From Galaxea fascicularis (lineage: Eukaryota; Cnidaria; Anthozoa; Scleractinia; Euphylliidae), in the NCBI GenBank assembly GCA_948470475.1, contig OX419339.1, forward strand, positions 8,408,002 through 8,472,001: 64,000 nucleotides of DNA. The letters are read 5' to 3'. The notes under the pieces are model-generated. The model was not told where the DNA came from and searched no databases. It worked only from the letters and a program-made list of their open reading frames with translations. The position numbers and the translations under genes were made by a program. Numbering within the stretch: the first letter of the stretch is position 1; each line of letters opens with the position of its first letter. Of the stretch, positions 47,766 to 60,864 are shown piece by piece.

Positions 47766-48308
47766 TTCGGGCCACGGAAACGTGGTAGTAATAACACCGA
47801 GGGTGGTCGCATGGCAGGGATCCACTGTGTATTGAATGTATGTTTGGTATGTATGTTTACCCCACACGTTTCTAAAAAACTATATTTATTTGAATAAGAA
47901 TACGAATAAGAATTCCGGAGACTAAATCACTCCCGTCCCCCCTTCCCCGAGCTGTAACCTTCCCCGGGCTGTAACGTCTTCTTGTGCAACTTCTTTCCCG
48001 GAACTCTTGTCGATCTTAATAATAGTTTATGCAGCTAAACGTTAACTATTTCAATGACTTTGCAAATCAATTTTAGATTAATATATTACATGAATCATTC
48101 ACAGCAATCGCTGACCTTTGTATCGGGAAAAAATCGAACAATAAAACTGTTGCCCGAAGTAAATCTGATATAATGCGAGTTTACATTATCGGAAAGAGAA
48201 GAACGACAAGGATGCATCTAAGCCATGCAGTCGCTTGTCATTTTAATCTCCAAAACCGCTCCAAACAACGCATGGCTATCTGCGGCCTTTCCCTGCATCA
48301 AGGTACGA

Positions 48309-48377
48309 TGGCTGCCTGGTTAGCTCAGCTGGTAGGGCGCCAGTCTGCTGTGCGGGAGGTCGAGGGTTCGAGCCCCA

Positions 48378-48418
<41 letters not shown>

Positions 48419-48545
48419 TGTGCTGCCATTGTAATTATACCTTCAAATGGTTAGACGTTCAAGTCTTTTCGGATAAGGACTATGAACCGTAGGCCCCGTC
48501 TCCTGCATCTTCAGTGTTACATGGTCAGCAGGGGACGTTAAAAAA
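48309..48545 (+). mobile_element. tRNA-derived SINE (family 1)
   Basis: Second copy of the SINE at 4574: A box TTAGCTCAGCTGGTAGGG, B box GGTTCGAGCC, then ACTCAGGGTCTTAAAATAAC and CTTTTCGGATAAGGAC. The RNA polymerase III boxes look intact. Confidence 0.75.
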
Positions 48546-48861
48546 CCCACACACTTGTCGAAAAAGAGTAGGGGACGTTGTTCCCGGTGTGGTGATCTAT
48601 CTTCCTATGCATGGGTTGGGTGGGTGGGTGAGATCAAATATGGACTGATAGCGGCAGTTCGATCTCACCCAATTGGTCCTGAAAAGCCCCGAGGGGAGTG
48701 GCCAATTACAATTACAATTACGGAAAGCCGCAAGCACCCTCAATCCCCACGGTATCAACGAACGCTTTTCATATGTATTCCTATTTTTCACGTTGCACGT
48801 TACCTCCAGTAACGTAGCTCCTTCTCCACTATATAAACTACACACAACCCATAATTCGTCG

Positions 48862-48955
48862 AAACTTTTAGAATCCCTGTACGGTGGTCAATTCACATTA
48901 TAAACTCCGTTGATAAAACCAAAATTTTTGTATACAATTTCCCTACCGACGCAGC
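48862..48955 (+). mobile_element. Penelope-like tail, half copy
   Basis: TTTTAGAATCCCTGTACGG, TGGTCAATTCACATTATAAA and CTCCGTTGATAAAACC repeat the right half of 45860-46010. Confidence 0.5.
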
Positions 48956-49501
48956 ACCACAATTAGTTTCTTTAGAAACTACTCCCTTTATTAACGAAAA
49001 GGCTAACAAAACTAGGCGCAAATTATATTGATAAATTTAAAGAAAAAGAGGAAATTACCAGTGATGATATTCTTAAGAGAAAACTAAGAAAGAGATAAAA
49101 GTTCTGAGCTTTAATTTCAAGGATAAATTATTTTTGAGGGAAGGTCACACACTGAAAACTGATACCTTTAAGTCACATTGATGAGTGCTAGACATGGAAC
49201 GAAAAATAACCCCCTCCGAGTCCTACGTTCTCAAAAACAGGCTCCCAACAAAAGTTTTCAAAGCAACCATGCCTTGAGCAACACTGTGTCATCATTGTAT
49301 AAAACAAATAGGTTTCACGTTGTTGTGAGTGTGTACAACAAAAAATTACAGAAGAGGTCAAAATGGGGTAAAAAAAAAACAAAAAAAAACAGCGACCCTC
49401 GTCTACGGCTCGTGTGCCACATTCCTGCTCTTGCCACTGTTTTAGGGTGGTTCGAAATAGTTTTCACTTTCCCGAAACAAGTTGTACAAATTCTCTTTTA
49501 A

Positions 49502-50345
49502 AGACCCATGACGGACCAATATGCTTTGCGCGCGTTAAGTCAAGTCGCCATATTTTTTGTCAATCGAAAAGTCAAGTGAAGACCGTTGAATCCACAGCAA
49601 TCCGCTTCCATCCGGCGTATATGGTGCTTGATTTTACGTTTCGTTGCCCAGAGGAGTTCACTATTTCACTTGTGTGTTGATTTTGATGATTTTTTTGGAA
49701 TTGCAATATCTGTAGAGTGAATATGATGAACTCCTAGAAAGCTCTGATCGTTTAATTTGGCATTTTGATGGCCGTACTTTCGCGTAAGTGGAGGCTACGT
49801 TTATCTGGTTGTGCCCGTTATATCATGGTACGATCATCTGTGTTTGAACTATAGGCATGAGAAGAAATTACTCTTGGGTTCTCGGAAGCAACGAACTGCC
49901 TTTGCTGAGTATCTACTGCATCAAAAGACCACAGAGCATCAAGTTTAGGACCTTGCTAGAATTCGATGGTTTGTTTATTTCTTATAGCTTTGTTACAATG
50001 CTTATGTATCACAGCTTTGTTCATTTTAACAGCCCGTGTGAACGAGATGGAAGGCAGGGAACATTTGGAGTTACCGAAAATTTTTCTCAAACCTCTTCAA
50101 TCTCGACGGCTTCGTCTTCCTCCTTCTCGTTATCCGCTACTATTGAGCCATCTTTCGCCTAAATTTCTCTCCTCCAGAGAGTTTTCCAATAAACACAATG
50201 ATGAACTCATATTGTGCTCTGATCAACCGACAAGCACGCGAAATATTCAAACTTCGGCGACCGCATCACACAATGGCGCCTCCTCCGTTGTGTTTGTCAA
50301 AACAATAATAGACGCGCGCAAAGCATATTGGTCCGTCATGGGTCT
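49502..50345. mobile_element. TTAA-flanked DNA transposon (non-autonomous)
   Basis: 844 bp with 34-bp near-perfect terminal inverted repeats beginning AGACCCATGACGGACC and ending in a GC-rich CGCGCG block. Flanked by TTAA at 49498-49501 and 50346-50349, the target of piggyBac and Kolobok elements. Internal frames (for example 49857-50162) have no recognisable transposase and partly overlap the repeats, so I do not call them genes. Confidence 0.7.
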
Positions 50346-50379
50346 TTAAACACCGGTATGTACCAGTGTGGAATTTGCC

Positions 50380-50530
50380 ACAGAAATGAAAGAAACATCA
50401 TAGATTCATTTCGTCATATTTGTTTCAGAAAACCTGTTACCATGTTAACCATATGGCGCATTCAATTGAGCCCCTAAAATCGATATCCATTGTCTTATTT
50501 AAAAACAGGTCGGTAAAATCTTCTCAAACT
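50380..50530 (-). repeat. Dispersed repeat, minus copy
   Basis: GAAAGAAACATCATAGATTC, CCTGTTACCATG and CAGGTCGGTAAAATCTTCTC are the reverse complement of blocks in 30122-30290. Begins just after the TTAA element. Confidence 0.55.
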
Positions 50531-50830
50531 TCTATATTATATCTTACCAGGAATGATCTTCAAAATATTTCAGTTTAAAAAAATCCTGCAGGGCAGATTA
50601 AGAAAAAATTTCTTTTTGACTATTGCGTTATTAATTTTTTCCTAGCGACAGATTGTTTTAAAAGTCCGACTAAACTGATCTTAGAAGTTATTGAAAAAAA
50701 AATGCAAAAAAAATGTACCAAGTGAAGCGGAAATAAACTTCAAAAGTTTAGAGACGACAAGATTAGCATTTGAGCATGCGCGACATCCGCGTGTTTTTAC
50801 TTTTGAGTCATCTCTGACGCGAGCAGCTCA

Positions 50831-51383
50831 GGAGGCTTGAAAGGGTTTTTAGCTGCACGTGCGCTCTCTCTACAGGCGTCAGCCGAAGGCGCCAGGTGAA
50901 TTAATCAAAATTACTGTTAAAAAGTCGCGTGCACAGCACACCGGACGGGCGATCTGCGAAAAACATTTGCTTTTAGTTCAAAATTTTGCTCTGTGACCTA
51001 TCTTGATTTATTTGCATGCACGCACCATTCATGATGACACTCCAAATATGAAGGTTTTGGGGAAAATTATCAAGTACAATTTTCTGTAAGCCATAAAACG
51101 CGTTTTTTATGGTTTATTTAATTCTACTTGATAACTTTTTGTCATACTTTCTGAAAAGCTTAAGAATTTAGGGAGCTTTCCAACAAAAAATAAAAAGGGT
51201 TAGTCACCAAACTAGTTTTTCAGATAATTTACAAAAACTGAAATTTAGAGGGGCTTTTTGTGGACCTGGTGCGTTGGCATGGTAACTGACTTATAGTTTG
51301 CCCACACCATCAAATATCCTTCTTTGTAACAAGCTTTCATCGTTTTACAAACACCACAGCAACGAAAACCCTTTCGAGCCTCC
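50831..51383. mobile_element. Candidate MITE with GGAGGCT ends
   Basis: Inverted 19-bp ends of the form GGAGGCTYGAAAGGGTTTT at 50831 and 51365-51383. No clear target duplication. No coding content. Confidence 0.45.
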
Positions 51384-52721
51384 GTAAGTCATCTGACCTG
51401 ATCATATGACGCACGTGTCACGCGTAGACGAGATGGAGCGCAGGTGTGTACGTAGGCCAAGCACGGCGCATGTGATTTGGCCAGACGGCAGTGTTTGGGA
51501 CCTGTCCACCAATCTCGTATAGGCCTGTGCAGATTTTTCCAGTAAGTTAAATCAAAGTTGCTCCGAAAAATAGTCAAACGTTGCCCAAAACCGGAAAAGA
51601 TGCTACCAGCCAAAGTGCATGCCAAAGTGAACTATTTTATTCTGTATTACATTTTAAACAACATGTAGAAATTGTTGGTGTGAACTGCTGCCATCATCTC
51701 TTCCCACTACTGTCACAAGTGAAACTGATAACTGTATGTTGGATGCCGGAACAACCGCTGGAACTTTGATCGTGGGCGAATTAAATCAATAGCTGCTAAC
51801 CTATTTATGGCTGTAAATCAATTCATACTGAGTTTACACGTCCACAAGAATTTAAGTATCAACCAAAAAACTGCACAATTTTCGTGTAATTTTGTGTGAA
51901 TACCTCAGATGGCTTATTTGTTGTATTTGCTGCCCAAACCTTGCTCTGGGAGGCAAAACTTGTTCTAAGTTGCTTGCAGAACAAAAAGTTGCTCAAAACT
52001 CTAAAAGTTGTCATACAGTTGAAAGGCACAATCTATACAGACCTCATCTCTTACTCTGAGTCTTTGGCTCTCCTTTTGCAGCGGTCGAGAAACGAGCAAC
52101 TTTGAAAAGATATGATCCGTTAGTCCAAAAGTATGGGACTTACGGTTAAACAGCACATGCTTAGGATTCAGCACAATGTTGCTGGAGTTCTGGTTTATGT
52201 CCGAGTTTTTAGTGTAAAAGTTCAAATTGCTCTAAAATCCTTCCTAAATTTTTTGTTTTAAAATTCCCGAAAGTTTCTAAAATTCTTTTTGATGTCTAAA
52301 TTTCCCAAAAAAATTCCGCAATTATGTAGCTAAGCCTAATTGTGAGGCCAGTAATAAAGATTCGGCCTCATGCGCGCCAATCTGCAGAGCATGGCAAGTG
52401 CACGCACACAGTGTACGCACGAGTCCTTTTCTAAACGCTCATTGCGCACGCTATAATCGTAGCATTGCACCGTCGGTAGCTGTGAGGCTAAGAGGCATGT
52501 ACGTTCCGCACTTCTGGTGGTAGGGAGCTTAAGCACGCGGTGGACGCGGCAAAACGTGGCTCTGCACGCGCGACATCTCGTCGAGTTCTGCCATCAGACT
52601 GGCTCGAGCGTATTAGTTCGGTCTTCTGAAATGACCTTGGAAATATGAAGTCTGTCTTTTAAAGTTAGGCGAATTAGTGAAATTAAAGCACCATATAAAC
52701 TCTTCTTCTTGGGCCATTTTA

Positions 52722-52848
52722 GCTTTAACAAAAATAGATCAACAAACTGCGGATATAAGCATGACAGACAAACCACGCTATTCTTAAACCATGCGTGGTT
52801 TGTTTGTCATGTTTATAGTCGCAGTTTGTTTTCTATTTTTGTGAAAGC
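52722..52848. repeat. Hairpin MITE
   Basis: GCTTTAACAAAAATAGATCA ... GACAAACCACGC pairs with GCGTGGTTTG ... TCTATTTTTGTGAAAGC, arms of about 57 bp with a 14-base loop. Confidence 0.75.
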
Positions 52849-53579
52849 ATTACCTCCTTATTTCGTCCAAAATCAGTCAACTTCCGGCTTAAAATTTAAA
52901 AATGCCCAACGAAGCCATGTTTTAATCGCATTAATTCTTATCGAACAGTCAATTGCTGAATCCACAAGATTAAAATATTTAGGCCACTCGTAGTAGGTCC
53001 TTATTTGTAGGCAATGTCGGAAGCCCTGCGGAACAGCTATGTAAGAAAAAAAAAGAAATAATAATAGTAATAGTTAAATATAAAATAATAATAATAAAAA
53101 CATAATAACAACATTGATAAACAATCTATTCACCTCATACAGCGTCATTTAAAGACTCTCTGTCTACCAAGATGCAACGCACGCATCACCCGAGGTTTCG
53201 TACGATATGAAACCTCCAAATATTGAGTTATTGGTTTGTGTCGTAGCGTTGTTGAATCCCTCAAAATCCAAGACATCTATCCAGTTTATTCAACATTTAT
53301 TGTTTGGTATAACGAGTTTGATTATCTTATATAATTAAGATCAGGATATTTTGTTCTGCTAGATATTTGGTAAGTTAAGCAAGTAGCGATACATAACACA
53401 TATGACACATAAATTAGCTATGGCGCCGGCTACGAAGAACCGCAGTGGAAGAGCAAGAAAGAATAGAAGAGACTTACTTGAGATAATCCGTTCAAGGCCA
53501 GTGGATGAGCAAAAAAGCTTTACACGGAGTCTCAAAGCACAGCGACAGCGAGTTCACCCAAATCTGGTTAGTACACTAG

Positions 53580-53963
53580 AGGGTCGTACAGGAGGGGGGG
53601 GGGGGAGTGGTCTCTCGCACGTATCACGAACAGAAAAAACGGCGAATCACGGATCACGGATATCAAAATTTCAAAATCGTGAATGCTAAGTAAAGGCTGC
53701 CTATCGGAAATCACATACCTAAAATCACTCTCGATGGACGACTCTGACCATTCGTCCACTTCGCGTTGTAACTGCCCAAAGAAACACCAAATCGTCTAAA
53801 ATCACGCAGAATAGAGGGGTAAAATCACGAATATCGGTTAATAATTCAAGTTCTTTACGGGTCACGCAAAACCTTAAGGTCACGGATCGTGAAGAATAAT
53901 TTACGTTTCGCGGAAAATGAAATCAGCTGATCACGCATCACGAGAATACCCTGTACGACCCTC
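53580..53963. mobile_element. Candidate MITE bounded by GAGGGTCGTACAGG
   Basis: The 14-bp end GAGGGTCGTACAGG at the left recurs inverted at the right. The interior is dense in TCACGGATCACG-like motifs and has a poly-G run near the left end. Target duplication not evident. Confidence 0.5.
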
Positions 53964-55031
53964 GAACTACAAATAAGTGTGATAATTCGTGACTCGAACT
54001 CATTAACATGATATTTTGAGTTTCTTCGGCTGGGTACAGTTTGACGCTTCTAATGCCGTAATGATAATGATGATATCAATAAAGTCAAAAGCCATGAATC
54101 TTTTGGTAGAAGTTGTTTTCTTATTAGAAATAGAACATATAGCCTCTTCAATTGATAAGCCAAAAATATGCTTTCGCACATTGTTTTTGCATAGTCCTGC
54201 ATTTGCATTTCTTATAGCTATTTGTTTATGTTACATTGGCCTTGTGGAGAAAGCGATCACAGGCAGTACCATAGTTTAGCTTGGTTTTACAAGCGGATTA
54301 ATATTTGCAGTGTAATAAGACCTTTTTGGTTTTTCTCATCCCAACTCGGCTTTTTCTTCGACATTCGATCGTGCCGTTGAACATCACCTCCACGACGCCA
54401 ATCAAATTAGAGGTTTCAAATCTTTCAGACATTAATATAAAACATGAACGGACCACACGTCTGTAATTGTGTCCCGTTAGAAGCTAACCTAATATTTGAC
54501 TGTAATATGCTGTTCATTCCCTCACAAAAAAAATCGCCATCAACGGTTGATTCCAAAACAACAACAAATGCCCTCAAATGCTTTCTCTAAAATAGAAAGC
54601 GATGTGATTCAGTACGATTCTAAATATATATAAAAGTGCACCTGTAAAATACGCTCTGATCTCTCAAAATTTATTATCCAGACACAAAAATATCCTATCC
54701 CATGACCCCTCCCGACTGCCATGCCACGCCAGGGCTGGGTTGTCATATCTGGTGGGATACTGTTTATGTTTAGTTAAACCCCTTTCAGTTACTTTAAATA
54801 TTCCCATAGCAAAATTAGCTGCAGCTTCCACTCGCCTCAAACAAGCTCCATTCAGAATTATACTCACTACCAAAGAGTTTGTGGATTTTGAACTTTGCTT
54901 TTATCCCCTGCGAATAATGTAAATTCACCGTCAAGTGATATGGCTAGTGATGCGCAGTATGCTAATTCCGGCGAGGTTAAAAGCTTCCTTAACAATGCGT
55001 CTTTGGATGGTGGAATAATTTTACGTTAGAC

Positions 55032-55640
55032 ATGGATGAATTGAGTGCAGTTTGGTACAGTGGCTTCCACTGGAACGTTCAAACACAAGATTACCGCCAA
55101 ACCAAAGCTGCTGTCGCCGTGGTAGTGTTAAATCTATGCGGTTTTGTAATGGTTGTAGTTGGCTTCACAGAGAATAATTCGCAGATGAGAACAGGAGGAT
55201 TCACGATGTTTGGTCTCGGATTGCTAACTTTGGTGTGCTTATGTTTTGTGTCGTATTTCAAACAAATGAGATCCTCGCGAGGAGCGATGCAAAGAAACCA
55301 AACTTCCATGACAGAAAGCGCCGAACGAATCGAGTTCTTTCTTAGCGGGCGACGAAACTTAAGCAACAGCATGAACAATGACATACAGCGTCCTAACCTA
55401 TCGACGTCAAGATTCGACATAAATTTTCTGTTGTCGAGAATTTTAGGCTCGCCACCCACTTACGAGGAAGTTACCACTAATGCTGATTTTGAAGATACAG
55501 CAACGGGAACTGATTGTGCCCCTCCGCCATATTACACAGACTTATCTGACGATGAAGGGTTATCAATGAACGGAAATACCTCGCCGCCGTCATATGAAAG
55601 TTCGATCGAGAGACATGGGATAGAAACCAGTGAAGTGTAA
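55032..55640 (+). CDS. Family member E: two-pass membrane protein with three PPxY motifs
   Basis: Intronless, 202 aa, start ATG 55032 (context GACATGG). N-terminal 24 residues are rich in aromatics; TM1 about 25-45 (VVLNLCGFVMVVVGF), TM2 about 55-75 (GGFTMFGLGLLTLVCLCF). A basic Ser/Asn-rich linker follows, then PPTYEEV (141-144), PPPYYTD (164-167) and PPSYESS (185-188), each separated by acidic residues. The last residues TSEV fit a class I PDZ ligand. The TM segments are more diverged than in A-D, so grouping rests on architecture and location. An AATAAA lies at 55960-55965. Confidence 0.8.
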   Translation: MDELSAVWYSGFHWNVQTQDYRQTKAAVAVVVLNLCGFVMVVVGFTENNSQMRTGGFTMFGLGLLTLVCLCFVSYFKQMRSSRGAMQRNQTSMTESAERIEFFLSGRRNLSNSMNNDIQRPNLSTSRFDINFLLSRILGSPPTYEEVTTNADFEDTATGTDCAPPPYYTDLSDDEGLSMNGNTSPPSYESSIERHGIETSEV

Positions 55641-55959
55641 CGTACAAAAACAACTTAAAGAAATCGTCTGAAAGTGCCTTTCAGGAGCATTTTACTCACG
55701 CAACTTTCGCTCTGTTTCGAGAGCTCGCGAGTATAATCGCGTTCAGATAAACCCGTTTCGTGGTACGTACGTTAAACATCTTTGTTGTAATGTGAACAGT
55801 TGCATTCACTCGATGATTCCCTGTTCGAACCTTTTGTTGTCTTTGTTTTACGTCATTCGTGAGGTTCATAGGTTTTTACACCGAGGGGGAGCCCTTTAAG
55901 ACGGCCTTTGCCTGTGACCATGGTATTCTTCAGATCCAGACAGTTCATTACGTTTCAAG

Positions 55960-55965
55960 AATAAA
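55960..55965 (+). terminator. Possible poly(A) signal of gene E
   Basis: AATAAA about 320 bases after the TAA stop of the frame ending at 55640; the nearest one I noticed downstream on this strand. Confidence 0.3.
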
Positions 55966-57084
55966 TGTTGTGTACAAACCAGATTCATGGCTCTACGATA
56001 TTAACGTCGAGCCTAACTGGTGTAGTAGGACGCGTTTACGTGACACCCCAATGGGTTTTTGTGACAATGGGATTATCGATGGATCTACTGCATTTTGAGA
56101 CCTGATTATCTTAGCCCGTCCAGGCTTTGTAAATGGCTTAGAGTACTCTTTGTTGCACACATTGGTAGCTAATAATGTCATTTAGCTCTTATTATTTTCT
56201 CCAACAAACTCTACTGTCTTTCGCCAACTTCAATGGAATGGCCGTGGCACGTAATTTCTAGTTTATCGCGCGAGTTAGAGCAGAATACGCTGTCCTATTC
56301 TTGGTTTTTCACATGATGTCATAAAAACTACAATTCAAAGTAAAGCTTCAGCTTCATGAAATGTATCTGCTTGCATGTTTTCAGCTCGGTAGCGTGCTTT
56401 GTTTTCAAAATAGAGCAGTTTGAATTAGATTTTTTCACAGTGCGTGACATAAAGATCGTTTGCTCACAAGCATGCCACGTACATGAAAACATCGATTCAG
56501 CGTGTTTTTTAGAGGCCTGTATTTGAATGTTTGCAAGTTCAAAAGAGAGAAGAAAACCTTTGAGATAGCCAAGTAAATTCCAAATGTTTTCACCAGTTTC
56601 CGGCCGCCATATAGGAGCCCTTCAGAGGGACACCATCATAGCGTGTCCATACTTAACTGTAATTTTGAGTGGTAAATGTTGCCGAATAACTCGAGTACGG
56701 GATATCACACAGCCTTGAGACTTAACGATTTTGTTTATTTATTAAACTTCTACAATATCTCAATTTCTTGACTCAATCTATTGAACGATTGATGATTTTA
56801 TTTTTTAACTTGCGTGACTTGCACATGACTGAAAACCAAGAATAAGGTGCAAAGCTTTGGGTTTACCGGCCTCAGGTTCAAGGTAAATTGGACACCATAC
56901 AGAGAGTGGACAGCCCTCGTTTCGAGCCATTTGAACCTCTCAGTATGGTGGTAACGTCTTCCTTATTCAGAAGCTCAGTCGAGATGTAACACAAACATTT
57001 CGTTTCACCTGCTCAAAAACAAATCTTTTCGTTTTGCTTACAGGGCCCGCAGTAATTGGCTACCCGCTGTTGCGGTGTTCCTGC

Positions 57085-57086
<2 letters not shown>

Positions 57087-57121
<35 letters not shown>
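57087..57121 (+). repeat. (TA)n microsatellite
   Basis: About 17 TA units. Confidence 0.95.
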
Positions 57122-57123
<2 letters not shown>

Positions 57124-59150
57124 ATTTATCAGCTATGTAGTGGAAAAGTTAATAAAATAAAAAATAAAAATTAAATAAATAAATAAACTTCTGCTGAAAC
57201 CATAGAATTATTTCAACATAACTAGCTCAGTTGTTAGATTATGGTTATGTAGACACGGAACACTGAATTTTTAGTCGTTTTCAGTGTTCTAAAGAGGTGA
57301 TATATATTACCTCATACTTTTCAAGCGTCTCTATCTGCCCATTGTAGAAGCAGTTAATCTTCACAAATTAAAGGATGATCAGTAATTTTAAAAGGAGGAG
57401 AAAACGGCTTTGTTACAACGACAACGCGAACTTAAAATCGACTAACCTTGAAAACCCCGGTGAAAACCGGCCGTGTATCCCACGACTGACTGACCCTTGA
57501 CGCCAATTGTGGTCGAGATGAGGCCCAATAAACTTCAGAAATTCATGTTTAAAAAAATGCTGTTCATTTGTCTTTCACGAAATGTCACCGTAAATGTTCG
57601 TTTGCAATGGAATCTAAGTTTTCGAAGCGGGAAAACGTCAGAGTTTTGGCACGGACTGGCTGGTCCATATAAGTAGCACTCCAGCGGAAAAGCGACAGTT
57701 GCTTGTGATCCGGGAGACAAACGCACCGGAAATCCCTTTGTTCGTCTCCGTTACAAAGAAATCGGGCGTCAAATGAAATACAGGTTAATTCGAGGCGAGC
57801 TTTTGCGAAGGCTACTGAGAACTGCGTTTTTGTTTTGTGTATTATTGCCGGTACTCTTGATAGTAAAATAAACACGCAAGCAGTAGTTCCCATTAATCCG
57901 TTTTGTAAGACCAACCTTTAACGTCTGATTCAAATTCGAAAAAGATGCGTTTTGGGGCGGATTAAAACGCATCATGTCAGGCCGATTGGTGATGCAAATT
58001 CCAATATTTTTATGGTTTTTATTTTAGAATATTATTTCAGCTTGAAAATTTCCTTTCTTTCTGTCTTTTTTTTCCTCTGACGTAAACAAAGCTTCAAGTT
58101 CTGCGTTGGACTTTGAACTCTGATTATCTTGCGCGCGAGAGTCACACCACTCTGCCACGCACGCAATATCATAAGGGTCTGCATGACAAGGAGATAATAC
58201 TTCCAGGTGTTACATATAATAACAGCAGCAACAAAAACAGCAACATCACGCTATTGTTCTTTAAGCAATTTAGGCTGTTAACTTGGTCTTTGAAGCTGGT
58301 TAGGGGTAAGGGGTTTAAGTCATTTTGGTCGGTAAACGTCCTCACATCTACAATAACCAAACGATTCGGCCTTGATGTCCACTCCCTCCGAACAATCTAT
58401 AAATAGAATTTTTCAGTTTCCGGCAGAGCGGTTCGTGAAGTTCAATGGCAGAACGCCAATCAGCAGCACTTACAGCACTCGGCGCCACTTACAGGACGCA
58501 ACCTCTCTCATCTATCGGCGCGTTTTTGTGAAACTCAAACAGTGGCAACTAGTGCTACTTTTTGATTTCAAATGATTTTAATTTTCGTCAAGTTTCGTCA
58601 GCGTCGTATTCAATAAAGTCTGCACGGTTCGTAGATTCACAGCGAGGGTGCCAGACACAAGTGTCGACAGACACTAATGCATGGTCCAATTCTACGTGTT
58701 ATCATGCCCCCCCCCCGGAACACTACTTGGCGGTCTATTCCCCACCCCCGGGCACACAGAAAGAGACAATTCCCCACCCCCGGGGCTCCTCATGAACAAC
58801 AAATGCGCCATTTGGTGTAAACGATATTGATTTCGAACAATTGTGAAAACAGACGTTTTGTCAAAAACATAAACCCTTCTCTAGAGGTACTACTCATTCT
58901 CCTGCGGTTATTTAATAAAAACATGAACACTATTTTTGAAAATGAAACTTCTGACGAAAAAACTGTAACCGCACAAGTGGACAGAACATTAATACGACAT
59001 TAATGAGACCACGAGTTTTCGATCTTATTTAAAACAATACCAGGGAATTATAATTTCTGGTTTTTTACAGTTTAAAACAACGGAAACTTTTTCCAACCAG
59101 AGGACTGAGCAAAATAACTCCATGGACTGGTATTCATTGGTATGCATTGG

Positions 59151-59398
59151 TAGGGATGGCGTAGTGGTGAGAGCACTCGCCTCCCACCAATGTGGCCCCG
59201 GGTTAGATTCCTGGTGATGCCATAAGTGGGCTAAGTCTGTGTTGGTTCTCGACCCTGCTCCGAGGGTTTTTCTCCGGCCAGAGGCGCCTTGTATATGCTT
59301 TCGGTTCGACCTTGTTGAGCTGCGTCCTTGCTGTACTTTGCGAGGCCGATTAGCTAGACAGTTATTATTATCATCATCATTATTATTATTATTATTAT
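59151..59398 (+). mobile_element. tRNA-derived SINE (family 2)
   Basis: Head GATGGCGTAGTGGTGAGAG (A box) and GGGTTAGATTCCT (degenerate B box), a body with GGTTCTCGACCCTGCTCC, and a TTA/TCA-rich microsatellite tail. The 1062-1128 fragment belongs to this family. Confidence 0.7.
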
Positions 59399-60673
59399 AC
59401 TTCGGTTCGACGCCATCGTGAACCGAGAAGTGGTCTGCTTCACAAGAACAACAAGGAGGTATTTTCGAATTGCCCGGCCCCCTACCCCCGGGGACGAGAT
59501 CACTTCGAACAGTTCCCCACCCCGGGGACTTGTCCCAGGGATTGCCCGGGGGGATGGTTACAGGTAGAATATTGAACCATGCATAATTTCAAAAACACGA
59601 CTAACTGACTTACAGCACATTTATCGCCCGAGATTTGTTAGTGGGTGTATACACATGATTCGAGTCAGTCAGAATCAAGTCAGAGCGCAAGGGGTTACGT
59701 AATGTTTCTTGGCTTCAAAACATGTTACAAAAACGTCCAGAAACACGGACGTGATCGAAAAAAGGGCTTCCTCTCAAAAATGCTAATATTAAAACATAAA
59801 GAAACCATTAATCCTTTAGCTAAACAGTGCTCCGGGCCATTCAAGGAGAGTGGCAGCTACGAACAATAGGCAGAAACACAAAATAATGCTTGGTCACGTA
59901 CGCTCTCGTGATACGAATATCTCCTCACTAATACACTATTTTTATTCGCTTAATGGGATCGCCTTTGATTTGGGTTTTTTCCCATTGAAAATAAGTTCTA
60001 ATAATTGCTTAACACCGCAGTTTGTTTTGTCTCTGATTTATTGTCTTATCCAGTTTAGCTTGCTATCAGCAATGGCCGGCCAGAGCTTCGAGGCTTTCTT
60101 TTCGTATTGCGGCCGCGGCTATTGCCCACGCGAAGGCAAAGCTCAGGTCCACGGCCAAGATCACGCAAAAGCACTGAACTATGTTAAGCGATGACTCGAT
60201 CACGTAATGTTATTGCTGGTATTGGCCGTCTGCAAAATTATCACCTGCGATTATTTTGAAAAATTCAACGCGGCAAACATGTTAATGCCCGCTTCTACAA
60301 TTTCTGCGGTAAAATTAAAAGCACGCAATTCATATATAACGTCGTAACTTCAGCTTCCAAAAGGAAAAACATATGTCCATGCTTGACGATAAATTTTTAA
60401 AAATCTGCTGTCAAGAAAAGTGCATGTCACGTGTTGAGTCTGAACACGTGCAGAGGTCGTGGTAAACAGTGTGAAAATCACGAAATGAGAGTCCTGTTAT
60501 CGATTTCCTGCAATAAAGATGAATGCAAAGTAGCTTGAAAAAATATGTAAGCAAACAAGAAAATGAATTTAAATTAGCTGGGGCACTCGCTCAACACGTG
60601 CTCGTGCGCTAAGACCACGGAATTATCATTTTTTTCATCATGTAATTCTTAATCGAAAATTATATCCCCAACT

Positions 60674-60864
60674 ATGTCACATGAATTCAGCCTCCGAGAC
60701 ATCTGTGGACGAAAATTCAACAACCGAGAGATTCGCCTTATTGAATACGTTCACAGCCACCTCCAGCTCTGTACGCTTTCCTTAAAGACCAAGGTTTGTC
60801 CGGACGTTCTTATTTCTCTTCAACAGAAATTAAATTTTCTGGTAACTGACACTTGCCATTCAGG
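60674..60864 (+). other. Possible small coding exon or upstream ORF before gene F
   Basis: ATG at 60674 opens a frame with balanced composition (MSHEFSLRDICGRKF, then RLIEYVHSHLQLC) that reaches a strong donor GG|GTAAGT at 60865. A candidate acceptor at 60970-60971 would extend it by about a dozen codons to a TAA. That would make a 77-aa product, or a spliced 5' leader of gene F carrying an upstream ORF. No family recognised; transcript data are lacking. Confidence 0.3.

Larger units (their letters stand above)
45108..55031. other. 10-kb transposon-rich region between D and E
   Basis: Penelope-like tails, a pogo-like MITE, the 85-bp palindrome, two SINEs, the TTAA element and other MITEs. 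No convincing cellular gene. Confidence 0.55.
55641..60673. other. Gene-free region between E and F
   Basis: A TA microsatellite, SINE family 2, and scattered CCCCACCCCCGGGG-type patches at 58710-58790 and 59470-59550. No supported gene. Confidence 0.5.

Noticed and set aside
48309..48390. Possible functional tRNA gene
   Set aside because: A and B boxes are good but the acceptor stem is poor, and the downstream body matches another SINE copy at 4574.
49857..50349. Overlapping frames inside the TTAA element
   Set aside because: They include terminal repeat sequence and show no transposase motifs.
53402..53580. Basic frame MAPATKNRSGRARKNRRDLL near a possible donor
   Set aside because: Composition looks coding-like, but it runs into a MITE and no partner exon or family could be found.
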